Source: Adiantum capillus-veneris (lineage: Eukaryota > Streptophyta > Polypodiopsida > Polypodiales > Pteridaceae). Taken from it: 64,000 nucleotides of DNA. Where the stretch lies: positions 4,038,501-4,102,500 of the forward strand of contig CM043954.1 of assembly GCA_014529385.2 (NCBI GenBank), written 5' to 3'. This document shows positions 31,946 through 42,831 of the stretch, one piece after another (positions within the stretch are counted from its first letter, which is position 1; every line of letters begins with the position of its first letter). Below the pieces are notes generated by a model. The model had not been told where the DNA came from and did no database searches. It saw only the letters and a program-made list of their open reading frames with translations. The position numbers and the translations under genes were made by a program.

Positions 31946-32832
31946 TAGCAGCAAGCTAACACGTATACCATTTTTCGGAGTTCTTATTGTTAAAACACTT
32001 ATTATTTTTTATAAATCGGGAATATTGTAACTCCTATTTTTTGGATAAACTTTATAATTGATGAGCCAGGGCTACAAGCTTCCAGATTGTATCAACTTGT
32101 CATTACCTATCTTTAGTTAGAGCTCCCAAATTATTAGTTTTGACCACCAAAAACTTTGGCTAAGGTATAAAAACCAAGTTTTGTAAGTTATTTGTAAGTT
32201 TTGGATAATAAATTACACGCGTGAGCTAACGGCGCTCACTTCTTTCCTTCTCGCGCTTCCTACTCCCTCCTCGGTTGTCACATTGCAATCGTGTTTGTTG
32301 CATTACAACCGCAAGTAAGAGCTCTACGCACTGACATAAACACATTACAGTATTTTGTAGGTTTTGGTGTCGCCAACCCGCGGCCTAATTTCATCATAAG
32401 TAGGAATTTACACTTCAAAATAAAAAGCTAAGCATTTAGGTACATTCTGGGTCGAAAACGATTAGGTCAAAAATCCACTATTGTTAATAATCACGATTAT
32501 TTCACTTGACTTAAAGTGGAATTTGAGACCATAAGCATGTGTGCTTAGGTCTTATATACATGTCCTAGAAGTTTCGTTACATTTGGATGTCATTTGATGC
32601 TGTAACGGATGTGATTTGTTTGTTGATGAGCGATTGACTTTTGGTGATTTCAGTCACTTGAGTGTAGCTTGAGTTACATGCGAGTTGTTTGTTGTTTTTT
32701 GAGAGATTGACAACCTCTTGTAGCCTCTATGCACTATTCGAGTCAGCTTCATCCCATGGATTGACAATTTAATCGTGGTTCTAGCTAAAACTGCAATAAG
32801 ATAGGATAGTGAGGTTAGACACACGTCCCACA
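31942..32832 (+). repeat. Probable 5' LTR of large Ty3/gypsy element
   Basis: The right border is clear: CCCACA followed two bases later by the tRNA-Asp primer site. The left border is guessed at TGTTAGC, directly after the (TC)n tract. There GTGTTAGC and GCTAACAC form an 8-bp hairpin with loop AGCAA. A diverged copy of the element's palindrome lies at 32483-32505. No matching 3' LTR is in the window, so length is provisional. Confidence 0.5.
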
Positions 32833-32834
32833 TT

Positions 32835-32857
32835 TGGCGCCGCTGTCGGGGATCGAA
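32835..32857 (+). other. Primer-binding site (tRNA-Asp)
   Basis: TGGCGCCGCTGTCGGGGATC followed by GAA is complementary to the 3' end of plant tRNA-Asp with two differences. This primer is typical of Tat/Athila-type plant gypsy elements. Confidence 0.85.
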
Positions 32858-34753
32858 GAGACCTAAACTAGGAAAAAACACAAGCGTTTGATGAAGTTAT
32901 CCTTTAAGTTCCTCTAGGATCTCCTATAGTAAAAACTTTCTTTTAGAAATCGCATAGCCTAAGATTGTCGTCTTTTCCTGTGTAGAGGTAGCTTGGAAGT
33001 AATCGTACTTGTCAAATGCCTTTAGGATTGTAGGATTAGATTAGGATTTTGGGAATGATTGATAAACGAAACAAGTCTTAAGATCAATGCTTAGAAAACC
33101 GTAAAAAAACAAGAAAACGAGTGTTTGTGACAACTTTTCACAACCTCATTGCATGAGAACCTAGGAGTAGGGTAAGTAGGATCCGAGGTGGATTTTAGAA
33201 CATTGCTCTCTCTGAAAGAATCATTGTGAGTTGTATTTGAAGTTGCAAAATTTCAAGTCTACGGCTAGAAATAGCGCAAAAAGACTCCAAACCACTCAAT
33301 CCGACTGGAGAGTAAGCTTAAAAGTTGTATGAACCAGTGGGTAAGCTCAATGACACTTCGAGGTAAAAATTTTAAGAGTTTGCAAAAACTCAGATTATTT
33401 ACTTTCTCTTGATATTTTAGGCCAAATTAAATTTTGACTTGATTCCTAGGCTTAAAATAACTCATGAAAAGATTGTCCATGAAAAAAGTGCAAAAAATGG
33501 TTCATTTCAAGCCTGAAGTAAATAATCGTGATTATTTACTTTTGCTCAGAATTGACCAAGATTGATACCAGTGACTCATTGCATGTGTACAAACAACTTT
33601 TGTAAAGGCACATTGGATTTAGATCACCAAACTTACAAAAAATTGGGTAAAAATTAAAGTTTGTACTAACTTTCGAGAACTTGAGTGTAAATTGGGGGAA
33701 AAATAGTCCAAACTTGATGAAATTTGATTCATAGGCTTATATTGATGTGATAGACATGTGTACGTGCTAAATTGACAAAATAAATGCAAAAATTTTCCAG
33801 TTGTAAATAATCACGATTATTTACTACTGTCCCATTTTTTTAACTTTTTTGACCAAGTTAGCATATAGCTGGTTTTATCATGTTTTAATAAGCCCACAAA
33901 CCAAATTTGGTAAGAATTGGATCATTGGATTGAAAATTGTGACCAAATTTGCAAAGTTAGTCTGCGGACAAAAAATTGATGACCATTTGACCAAAAATTG
34001 TCCAAACTTGATGAAACTTGGCTAGAGACCTTAAGTTGAGGTGCTTAACAGATCTGTGTCAAGATTGGGACAAAAACTTGTAAAAAATTATCTAAAGTAA
34101 ATAATTGTGATTATTTACATCTGCTTCAAAAATTGACAATCTTGCATACTTCAGCATACCACAAGGTCAAGCATATCAAGTAGACCACACAAATCAATTT
34201 TGGTGAAATTTGGATCACAAAAGTGAGATCTAAGCCAGATTCTTTAAATCAAAGTTTGCCTACACGAAACAATTGATAAACTTGAACAGATTTTGTCCAA
34301 ACTTATTGAAACTTGTCCAAGGACCTCAATAGGTTGTATACTTGGCAAACCAAGCCAAAAAGTATAAAAAGCTAACAAAAGTAAATAATCATGACTATTT
34401 ACTACTGCTACACAGAGCCACCAATTTTGGCTTTTGAACTTGTATGGTGTTAGACCAGCATAATACAAAGCCACTGGGCAATTTTGGGTTCAATCGGATC
34501 CAAATTGATACATGTTCACTCAATTTCCATGTTGCAGATTAATCCTTTGATTTTTACCAAAGTCGAGTTTGAAAATCTCAACTGCTTACTCATAGCTCAA
34601 ATTGAAGTGATACACATAGACCAATCACAATAGTTAGCAAAAACTACACAGTCCTTGTGAAAGAATAGCTAACTTGATCAAAATTGTACAGAAATCAGGT
34701 TGTAGACAAGGAATCGACAGCTTGACAGAATTTGCAATCAAGTCAGGAAGAAA
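32858..34753 (+). repeat. Gypsy leader with phased 22-bp palindromes
   Basis: Arms GTAAATAATC and GATTATTTAC around a two-base centre occur at 33518-33539, 33803-33824, 34097-34118 and 34381-34402 (spacings 285, 294, 284). A half copy is at about 33391. The text between copies is loosely repeated (words such as TCCAAACTTGATGAAA and TTGGATCA), so the leader is a decayed tandem array whose palindrome is the best-preserved part. No coding content. Confidence 0.85.
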
Positions 34754-35502
34754 TTGACAACAAGTCAAAATCCAAAGGTAAGTACTCTATTCAGAGCTTC
34801 ACAAGTCTTTATGAACCTTAGATCTGGTCGTGTACTAGAAAATCAGGGCATATTTGGTAAAACCTCCAATAGAGTGTCCACCGAAGAAAGTGTGAATCAA
34901 AGCAATTCTTTGCACACTATCCTTGAAGAAGTCTACACTTTTTCTGATTCAACATCCAAAATGTCTTCTTATTCGACTCACTTTGAAACCGGAATGACAA
35001 TGTGCTATAAGCATATACTCACTTTTTATAAGACTAATCGCATGGAGCTCAGGTTTACCTGGATCCTAACGAAGAGTACACTATTTGAATTGAGGACCAT
35101 AGTATTGAGTTCGAAGAGGAAATCAAAGCAAACAAACAAGGAAAAATGTACATAGATAAAAACAAAACTCAGTATTTACAAGTCGAAAACCCTGACATGA
35201 TAGATAAATGGGGGTTAGAAATAAATACCATCATTCCAAATATGGCCGCAAAAGAAGGACCACCAACTTTAGAATTTGAGGGATAAGATCAAGTTGATTT
35301 GAAGCCTTTGAAACGGCTTAGTACTGATAATACTAGGATCGGAGTCTATTGTTGGGAGGATAGAAATGTAAAAGATCTTCTATGGACTTCGCATGCCAAA
35401 TCAGGACAATATGAAGATCGTCTATATCTTCAAGATCAAAGAAACGGGATCAGCAGATCTACCAACTTATCTGTTTAGGGATTGTTATAACATAGATTTG
35501 TT
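34754..35502 (+). pseudogene. Gypsy pre-gag/N-terminal gag region, degenerate
   Basis: A 133-codon frame (34754-35155) opens MTTSQNPKVSTLFRASQVFM, followed by damaged frames with the phrase DPNEEYTI-like text and a PPTLEFEG segment. No domain is recognised. Position between leader and gag suggests the start of the gag polyprotein. Confidence 0.45.
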
Positions 35503-36477
35503 ATGATGACTCCGAAGGAGGTGGAACAAGCCAAATATCAAGGATATTCAATAAGGGATTGGATATTGGGCCAAGGACCAAAAACCATTCCAAGAGATGA
35601 ACACCGTGAGAGATCTTCTGAGAGTAATGTTAAGAAACCAGAAAAAACCTCATCACAAAGAAAACCGGGTGACACTAAGACCAGTCCAGGGCTACATGAG
35701 TCACTATTTCCAACAGACTGGTTTGAAGGACTCGGAACAGGACCAACTGTCAGGAGACCGAGAGTTGAACCAATTAGACGCATCAGACCAGCCGATTTTA
35801 AAAAATGGTTCATAAAATATAGTGGATCATGGGATCCATAAAACCACTTAGTAAGCTTTAAGTAAGTGCTAAGAGCAGAACGCATATTCGATTTCCATCC
35901 TCAATTCGAGGGGTTTGGATGGACATTAGAAGGAAAATCATTGATAGGGTTCCAAAACATTCCACCAAGGTCACTCATGGACTTGAACACATTAGCTCAA
36001 GGATTTGTAGCTGCTTGTTCCAAAACGGGGATCAAACACAATACGGTAGCTCAAATCTACAGCTTTAAACAGAAACAAGATGAGTCTGTTAGGGATTGTG
36101 CAACTCGAATGAAACAATACATTGCCAGATGCCCAGAGCTGGAGATACCTGCAGAAGAACGACTAGTATCATTGTTTCTAGAGGGACCGCTAAATAAAGA
36201 AATTCATGCTATACTGTATAGCAAGAAGCATATAACCCTAGAAGAGTGTGTGTCAAATGCTATCGACTTAGGAGACAATTGTGATATTTTCAACAAAGAA
36301 GATGTCCCTAAGGATAACCAAAGTGAGAAAACAACATCCACTAAACCAGCACAAGTGGGAACGGCTGTTGTAGCACTACTTTCAGCAATAAAAGACATGC
36401 TCAAAAGGATGACTGACATGATGAATAACATGCAAAAGGCACCTATGATGGGACCAAGGCAAGGGATACCTGAATAG
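35503..36477 (+). pseudogene. Ty3/gypsy gag (capsid) region
   Basis: Two frames separated by a stop and frame change near 35841. The second carries the retrotransposon gag signature: SLMDLNTLAQGFVAACS, IYSFKQKQDESVRDCATRMK, then EERLVSLFLEGPLNKEIHAI. This is the capsid core that packages element RNA. A methionine-rich tail (KDMLKRMTDMMNNMQKAP) ends at a stop, after which a zinc-knuckle-like segment follows at 36500. Confidence 0.8.
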
Positions 36478-37208
36478 GGACAACCAATTAGACAACAGAA
36501 ATGGTGTGCAATCGAGGGTAAATGGACAACCATGAGACCAATGAGTGCCACTACCGACCAAAGTATGATAGGAATGTTCAGTACGTGTCCATGAGGCCAC
36601 AAGGACAACCCATGTACATATACCAGCTTAACATGGCACCAGCTCGGAGACCATCGATGGGTATGGAAAGACCTCAACACATGTTGGGTCAACAACCTCC
36701 GTATCCAGGATATAATGCAGCGCCTGTAAAGTACATTCATTCAAAAGGATTCATAGATGAATAAGCACTAGTGCTTGTTACACCCTATGATGAGCCTAGT
36801 CCATCTACAATAATGGTAGAAGGAGATTGGTATAATGCACATCCACCACCAATGGAAGAACCTGTGACGTAAAGTTTTGTTGGACAACCTACCTCTTGAT
36901 ATGGACATGGATATACAATCCTTGTATGGGGATTGCGGATCTGAAGCTTCAAGAATGTCTAAACCATTGACTTTGAAACCATTACCCTCTTAGTTGGGAG
37001 ATAACGAAGATAAATCCATAGTGTGTAAGACCACTCAAGTAAAAAGAGCGGAACAGACCCTTGAAGTAGACAACATTCATTCGATCATGTCTACACCCAT
37101 CCAATGCACTCTTACTTTGGGAGAACTGTTAAAACTCAGACCATATTTATGGGATGACCTACAAAAAACCTTAGAGAAGGTGGGGATAACGGGACTCATC
37201 GCAAAAAT
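36478..37208 (+). pseudogene. Gypsy nucleocapsid-like linker
   Basis: Text around 36500-36560 translates in two frames to WCAIEG and NHETNECHY, a C-x-H-x4-C type knuckle. A Pro/Gln/Met-rich linker (36522-36764) and a short frame at 36994-37221 follow. Several stops break it. Confidence 0.5.
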
Positions 37209-37680
37209 TTGGGAATATTGAAACACGAAATGGATAACAAAGAGATTCGATATGTTCCAATGAACAAAGTTGGAGAATATTACGAAGGGGAAGAAGAAAA
37301 CACCACCCTTTCAATGAAATATAATGACATTGAAACCATGAGAATACTGGATAGTGGTGAAGGCATAGCCATAGCCACAAAAGCAGTATGGGAATCCTCG
37401 GGACAACCAACCATTAGACAAAATCGAATAAAATTGCAATTGGTTGATGGACACATTGAAAGACCCTTATGACTGCTTGAAAAAGTGATAGTTAATTCCT
37501 GTGGGATTGAATATCAACACACTTTTGCCATAGTTGACTTTGGAAAGAAACTCAATTACGAAATCATATTGGAAGACCTTTCATGCAACAGGTACAACTC
37601 ATCCATGATTGGGAAAACAATTATTTATACTTGAAGCAAGTGTGATCTATAACAAGGGTTAATCTAAAAGATCACACTTA
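37209..37680 (+). pseudogene. Gypsy aspartic protease, first (canonical position)
   Basis: ILDSGEG (catalytic DSG at 37350-37358) is followed by WESSGQP, LQLVDGHIERPLG, and FAIVDFGKKLNYEIIL. A one-base shift then continues as GRPFMQQVQLIHDWENNY. This is the retropepsin order D-S/T-G, then I-L-G. It lies between gag and RT as in all Ty3/gypsy elements. A stop and frameshift inactivate it. Confidence 0.75.
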
Positions 37681-38741
37681 TAGAGATGTCATGAAACGCA
37701 CATATAAGAGTTCGATTTAGTGTCTTCAACTAAAACTAAGCTTCCATCGTGGTTGAACAAAGACACTCCTATCTGGTTGTGTGGAGCTTCAAAAAACGGA
37801 ATCTTAAAACGAGAGGAATGTATCTTAGAAATGGATTGCACAGACGAAGCCTATGTACTTAAACCCTTTCCAGAACATTTTTTTGAGCCATTTGAGTGGA
37901 CTCAAATTTTAGGGACAATGGATGTATGTGTGAACACGTCAATGCATACTCAATTTTCAATGAGGACGACTATGAAATAATTCTCATCCAAATGATTTCA
38001 ACCCTCTACATTGAAGATGAAAATGAGGAACCCAAGGACTTGATGAAAGCTCAACAAGTCTTTTCAGACCTCTACTACAATGCAACAGATGAGTTAGAAG
38101 AACACTCAGATACCGCATAAGATTCGGGGTCAGAAAAAGAGGATGTGAGAGCTAAGCTACTCATGAAAGGAGGTGAGGAAAAGTTTTTTGACTTTCCTAA
38201 CAAGAAATCGAGAAGACAAAAATGGTATACACAAAAAAGAGACACCAGAAACGTGAAAGCTAGACCTATGCCATCAGTCTCCAGTAGAACACAATTCTTG
38301 ATGCAGATAGACGCACATAATTGTGTCAACGAGAAAATCACTGGCAGATATCCTTCAAATGAAAATTCAAAAATGTCAAAAACATCTAAAAAAACGAGGA
38401 AGGATACTCAAGCAAAGCCAAAGAAACAGGACAAGGAGCCAACCATGACACGAGTTGAGTGGAAAAAGAAATATCAAGAGTTGAAAAAAGCTCTAAAGGA
38501 GATATATACAACCAAAATGGAAACCACAGAAGAGGATGGTAAAGATGTAATGAGTGTTTCATCCCATTACAAGAAATATACTCTCCAAGATCAAAAAATC
38601 ATAGTAGAACAACTTGTTAGAGAACTACAAAAACAATGCGAGTCCTATGAAGGGCCTGAAAACGCGAAAAAGATAGATTTGGCTGAACTAGGAGAGGAGC
38701 CTAGGCCTGCCTACATTGCAAATGACCTAACAGAAGAATAA
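37681..38741 (+). pseudogene. Lysine-rich spacer between protease and RT
   Basis: Frames at 37720-37980 and 38145-38741 encode a charged linker with a coiled-coil-prone segment (WKKKYQELKKALKEIYTTKM) and RELQKQCESYEG. No catalytic domain is seen. It resembles the variable linker upstream of RT in Tat-like elements. Confidence 0.55.
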
Positions 38742-39294
38742 GAAGATCTTTTACTAAGACTACTAAAAGAATATCGAGATATCTTCGCTTGGTCTTACAA
38801 GGATCTCAAGGGTGTTGATCCAGAAATCTGTCAACATACCATACCCATGAGAGATGATGCAAAACCAAGTAGACAAAGGCCATACACATACAATGAAACA
38901 TTTTCCAAGAAGATCCAAGAAGAGATTGAGAAACTAAAGGAAGTCGAATTCATTTATGAAATTGAACACACAGATTGGGTGTCTCCAATTGTGGTAGTAC
39001 CCAAGAAGAATGGAAAATTACGAGTGTGTGTCAACCTCAAGAAGGTGAATACAACTACCATTAGAGACAACTTTCCTCTTCCAATCATTGAGCATGTTTT
39101 TGAACTAGTTGCGAGGAAATAAGCTTACAACTTCTTAGATGGCTTTTCGGGATACGATCAACTTTTGGTTGATCCAAAAGATCAGCATAAAACTGCTTTT
39201 GCAGCAGAATGGGAAATTTTTGCCAGCTATCGGGTTATTCCTTTTGGGTTAACTAATGCTCCTACCACATTTCAAAGATTGATGAGTCATTTAC
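38742..39294 (+). pseudogene. Gypsy reverse transcriptase, fingers/palm, catalytic part deleted
   Basis: EYRDIFAWSYKDLKGVDPEI, then WVSPIVVVPKKNGKLRVCVN, then DNFPLPIIEHV, a stop, LDGFSGYDQLLV (first catalytic Asp), HKTAFAAEWEIF, and PFGLTNAPTTFQRLM. Immediately after this the sequence jumps to the RNase H linker, so the YxDD motif and thumb (about 100 residues) are missing. The copy cannot reverse transcribe. Confidence 0.87.
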
Positions 39295-39699
39295 ATGTAC
39301 ACTATAATTGCAAAACCCATGTATAGCTTGATTACACACTTTGAATGGACTGATGAGTGTGAAGAATCCTTCATGAAGCCTAAGCAAGCTCTCACCTCAG
39401 CTCCAATATTGAAAGCACCAGATTGGAATAAGATATTCCACATACATGTAGATGCTTACAATTTTTCCATAGGGTGTATACTAGCTCAACCAGGAGACAG
39501 AAAAATTGATTTTCCTATTTCTTATGCTAGCCGACAATTAAACATGGCGGAAAAGAATTATACAACCACAAAAAGGGAAGGATTAGGAATGATCTATGTC
39601 GTAAAAACGTATAGACATTACCTATTAGCAAACAAATTTGTGTTCTTTGTGGACCACCAAGCCTTATTGTACTTGGTCAACAAGCCATGCAACACATGA
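39295..39699 (+). pseudogene. Gypsy RNase H domain
   Basis: FEWTDECEESFMKPKQALTS, APILKAPDWNKIFHIHVDAY (Asp of the RNase H core), ISYASRQLNMAEKNYTTTKR (Glu-containing region), and YRHYLLANKFVFFVDHQALL. It degrades the RNA strand of the RNA/DNA hybrid in the family. The frame ends at a stop where the sister text would run on to RW..L.EFDF. Confidence 0.87.
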
Positions 39700-39705
39700 A
39701 GAATA

Positions 39706-40230
39706 GTGAGATGGTTCATCATTCTTCTGGAATTTGATTTCATTGTAGTTGTAAAAAAGGGCACGACACATCAAAGAGCAGATCATTTATCTAGGATTGT
39801 TTCAGGAGAATCACCTAAAGGAGTAGACGATGATCTACCAGATGCCTATCTGTTCTCCGTGGAAATGATACCTCGATGGTCGAAAAATATGGTATCATTG
39901 ATGACCATAGCTCAAGTGGATTCGCAAATACCACTTTCTATTACAATCGGGTTAATTGAGCAATCAGCTATGTATCAACTACTAGCTGGGAGGCTATACA
40001 AAAGGAACCAAGATGGAATATTGCTCTTATGCATTAATCATGAAGAGAAAAACCAATACCTAAGTCAAGCACATATTACCATAGTGGGACTTCACTTTGC
40101 AGAAGGCCAAACTGTGCAAAGGATCTTGAGATTTGAAGTATTTTGGCCAACTATGAGGAGTGATATTCGCTCTTTTGTAAAGCATTGTCCTCAATGTCAA
40201 AAACAGACACCCATACCTCATGTAACATTG
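39706..40230 (+). pseudogene. Gypsy RNase H end and first integrase-type zinc-binding domain
   Basis: After IILLEFDFIVVVKKGTTHQR (end of RNase H) comes LAGRLYKRNQDGILLLCINH, then AHITIVGLH (two His) and FVKHCPQCQKQTP (two Cys). This is a complete HHCC pattern of the integrase H2C2 domain. A second such domain follows at 40430-40600, so this one is additional. Confidence 0.7.
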
Positions 40231-40610
40231 TTCCAAATGAAACATGTTCCTAAGTGGATTAACTATTTAGTCACTTACTTATCGAGTCGAACATTTTCTG
40301 AGGATATGAGTAAACGCCATCAAAGAGCAATTGAAATTGAAGCAAGAGACTATGCTCTTATTGGAAATCAATTGTATCAAAGAGGTAAGGATCAACATTT
40401 GGTCTTTGTGCAAATGAAGACTAATATATTCCGATTATAGAACAAGCACATGTTGGATTAGCTGGAGGTCACTTCTCTAGTGAAATTAAACCAACGCAAT
40501 TAGAGCAATCTTAATGGCAGGCATATGGTGGCCAACACTTTTTGCAGATGCCAAAGAATATGTTCGGAGATGTGATGCTTGTCAACAAGAAAAAATGCCA
40601 ACACGTGTAG
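40231..40610 (+). pseudogene. Second integrase zinc-binding domain
   Basis: WINYLVTYLSSRTFSEDMSK and DYALIGNQLYQRGKDQHL lead, across a frameshift near 40430, to EQAHVGLAGGHFSSEI (two His) and YVRRCDACQQEKMPTR (two Cys). This is the HHCC module normally adjoining the integrase core and keeps the typical IWWPTLFADAKEYV text. Confidence 0.75.
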
Positions 40611-41015
40611 ATAGCATGCCCTTAAGACCAATGATGGGAGCTAGAGCTTTTGCAAAATGGGGTATAGACTTTGTTGGACCAATACAGCCACCTGCTTATA
40701 GAACCCAAGTTCAATATATTATTGTAGCTACGGATTATTTGACTAAGTGGGCAGAGCTAAAGCAACTCAAAAGAATGATGCCAGAACCACTGCCGCATTC
40801 TTATATGAGTATGTATTCAATGGACTGCCAATAGAAATTGTCAGTAATAGGGGAACTCATTTCCTTAATGAGGTAATCTAGTATCTGCTTAATGAATTTA
40901 TGGTCATCCATAACAAATCAACTCCCTATCACCCACAAGCAAACGGACAAGCTGAGCATACGAATAAAATTCTTAGCGCAATATTGACTAAAGTGGTTAG
41001 TTCAGGAAGGACATA
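40611..41015 (+). pseudogene. Gypsy integrase catalytic core
   Basis: Catalytic residues are visible: Asp in WGIDFVGPIQPP (40667-40669), Asp in IIVATDYLTKWAE (40733-40735) and Glu in YHPQANGQAEHTN (40954-40956). The D,D(35)E triad is therefore conserved, although stops and shifts near 40834 and 40880 break the frame. Confidence 0.88.
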
Positions 41016-41022
41016 CTGAGAA

Positions 41023-41640
41023 ATGAATCTCCATGCAGCTCTATGGGTGTATCAAGTTTCATTCAAAAAAGCTTTAAATGCTACACCCTTTAACCTTGTT
41101 TATGGTCTTGATGCCATATTGCCAATAGAGTTTCTATTGCCGACACTAAGGGTAGCTAAGGATCTTGAATGGACTGGACATGAATTGTTCGAAAGACTTG
41201 AAGATTTAGAGAAGCTAGATGAGAAAAGGCTAACTGTTGTAGCTCACATTTATGCACAAAAGCGGAAACAAAAAGAGTTTTTTGATTCCCATCTAATTAC
41301 AAAAATCTTCAAAAAAAAGGGGACTTAGTTTTAGTCTATTCCCTTAAGCAACACATTCCCAAGTTTAAGAGAAAGGGAAACAGATCGTTTATCATTGAAG
41401 ATGTATCTCCAAGAGGAGCAGTTAAGTTGTCCACCCTAGATGGTGAACCAATGGCTAATTGAATAAGTGGATGTCGTTTAAAGAAGTACAATTTGTCGTT
41501 AACCAATGAATTACTAGAAAGAATGCATGCAGCCAAGCAAAGAAAGATAAAATGACAGCAGGTTATTGATGAAGCCCAAGAGGAAGGTCGAATTTGGGTA
41601 CTCAAAAGAAAATATGCTCTCAAGAATAAAAAAATACCTA
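41023..41640 (+). pseudogene. Integrase C-terminal region
   Basis: ALWVYQVSFKKALNATPFNL, VYGLDAILPIEFLLPTLRVA, then a shifted frame with DLVLVYSLKQHIPKFKRKG and IIEDVSPRGAVKLSTLDGEP. These match the post-core helical segment and the GPY/F-like small domain (here PKFKRKGNRSFII) that binds DNA. Several stops occur. Confidence 0.75.
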
Positions 41641-42152
41641 TTCCCATCAACACACTGGAAATAGATGACCGACAATGGGAATTACAAAAAGATGCAGTGT
41701 CAACGGATGATGAATGGTTAGATGGAATGGACTTTCACATCAAAGTACAGCTTAACAATCATAGCACGAATGCTTTGGTCGATACATGAGCTAGAGTAAA
41801 TGCAATCAGTTATTCCACGTACAAGAAAGCAACAAGTCAGTCATTGACAGCAGGAATAGCGCCTATTAAAGGAGGCAATAAGAACCCAACACCAACATTA
41901 GGAGTAGTCAACTTGAATGTGATATTACATGGATGTTCATGTCCTCATCAGTTTGTATGCTTACCAGATGAACAATTGAATGAGACAATGATTCTTGGAA
42001 TTCCCTGGATGCGGACATACAAGGTGGTACCAGATTGGGATACCAATCAGCTCAAGCTATCACCTAAAGGCGGAAAACTCATTGTTCCAATTGCACCAAG
42101 CAAGGAGAAATGGAAAGGCAATTACCACCAGAGAAAACCACGAAGTAATTAA
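41641..42152 (+). pseudogene. Second retropepsin-like domain, downstream of integrase
   Basis: The frame encodes FHIKVQLNNHSTNALVDT, a TGA stop at 41787-41789, then ARVNAISYSTYKK. This is the protease active-site context V-D-T-G-A with the Gly codon now TGA. About 65 residues later come QLNETMILGIPWM (the I-L-G flap-partner motif) and VVPDWDTNQL. The order and spacing fit an aspartic protease. A protease after the integrase is not the normal Ty3/gypsy arrangement, and a separate protease exists at 37350. It could be real domain gain or a chimera of two elements. Confidence 0.68.
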
Positions 42153-42794
42153 TCTTCTCCATCCTATCGACAAGCAAATGCTACAAGTAGCATGCAAGGA
42201 GTCAGGCAAATTTGGGTACCAAAAGCACAGCTTAAGGACAAGCCGATTCAAATCTGGGTGCCCAAAACATCATCCACAATACCAAAGATGGTTCCAGAGG
42301 TCAAAACACAGAGATGAGTATCTTTGAGCAATGAACTTAACACAAAATGGATTTGGAAGAAAAAGAAGCACTTATCTTCTCCGCAAGCTGGAAAATTAAT
42401 CAAGTAGTAGAGAGTTAAGTCTCAGAAACCTCAACCACACCATTTTGACCAAGCCAAACCAAGATACCAATGGCGGGTAAAAGCTTGACAATAGTCATTG
42501 TTGATACCAAAAGCTCGAGAAATCAGCGTGCTAAAGCATCCTAATGGCACAATCAGACAAAGAGCACACACGCTACAAGATTTGCTCTTTGGAATACAGC
42601 ATCAGCAAGCCTCGACATCAGAAACCCTCGAGTTAATCACTCAAGACCCAACACTTGCACAGCATAATGGTTTGAACTGCATTGATCTTCAAAGCATGGT
42701 AGAGCCAACCAAGGCTATGCATAGACACGATTGTTCAAACCATACACACAGTGGTCCCGAAGTATGCCATCTAGGAGGGGTGGAAGAGTACTAA
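42153..42794 (+). pseudogene. Tail of gypsy polyprotein, unrecognised
   Basis: Broken frames after the second protease contain IWVPK twice within about 20 residues (IWVPKAQLKDKPIQIWVPKT is the span, 42210-42270). Further on is a 98-codon frame (42498-42794) without a known domain. Confidence 0.4.
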
Positions 42795-42813
42795 GTAATT
42801 AAGGGCAATGTTT

Positions 42814-42831
42814 GAAGAGGGAGGAAGAAAG
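42814..42831 (+). other. Possible polypurine tract
   Basis: GAAGAGGGAGGAAGAAAG, an 18-bp pure purine run after the last coding text and before TTTGATATT. It fits a gypsy polypurine tract, but the sequence after it does not resemble the presumed 5' LTR. Confidence 0.4.

Noticed and set aside
32483-34402. CRISPR-like array (regularly spaced palindromic repeats)
   Set aside because: Spacing is about 288 bp with related intervals, the context is a plant gypsy leader, and there are no cas genes. It is a decayed tandem array.
35538-36740. Minus-strand frames of 115 and 178 codons opposite gypsy gag
   Set aside because: Antisense shadows of gag; no motif of their own.
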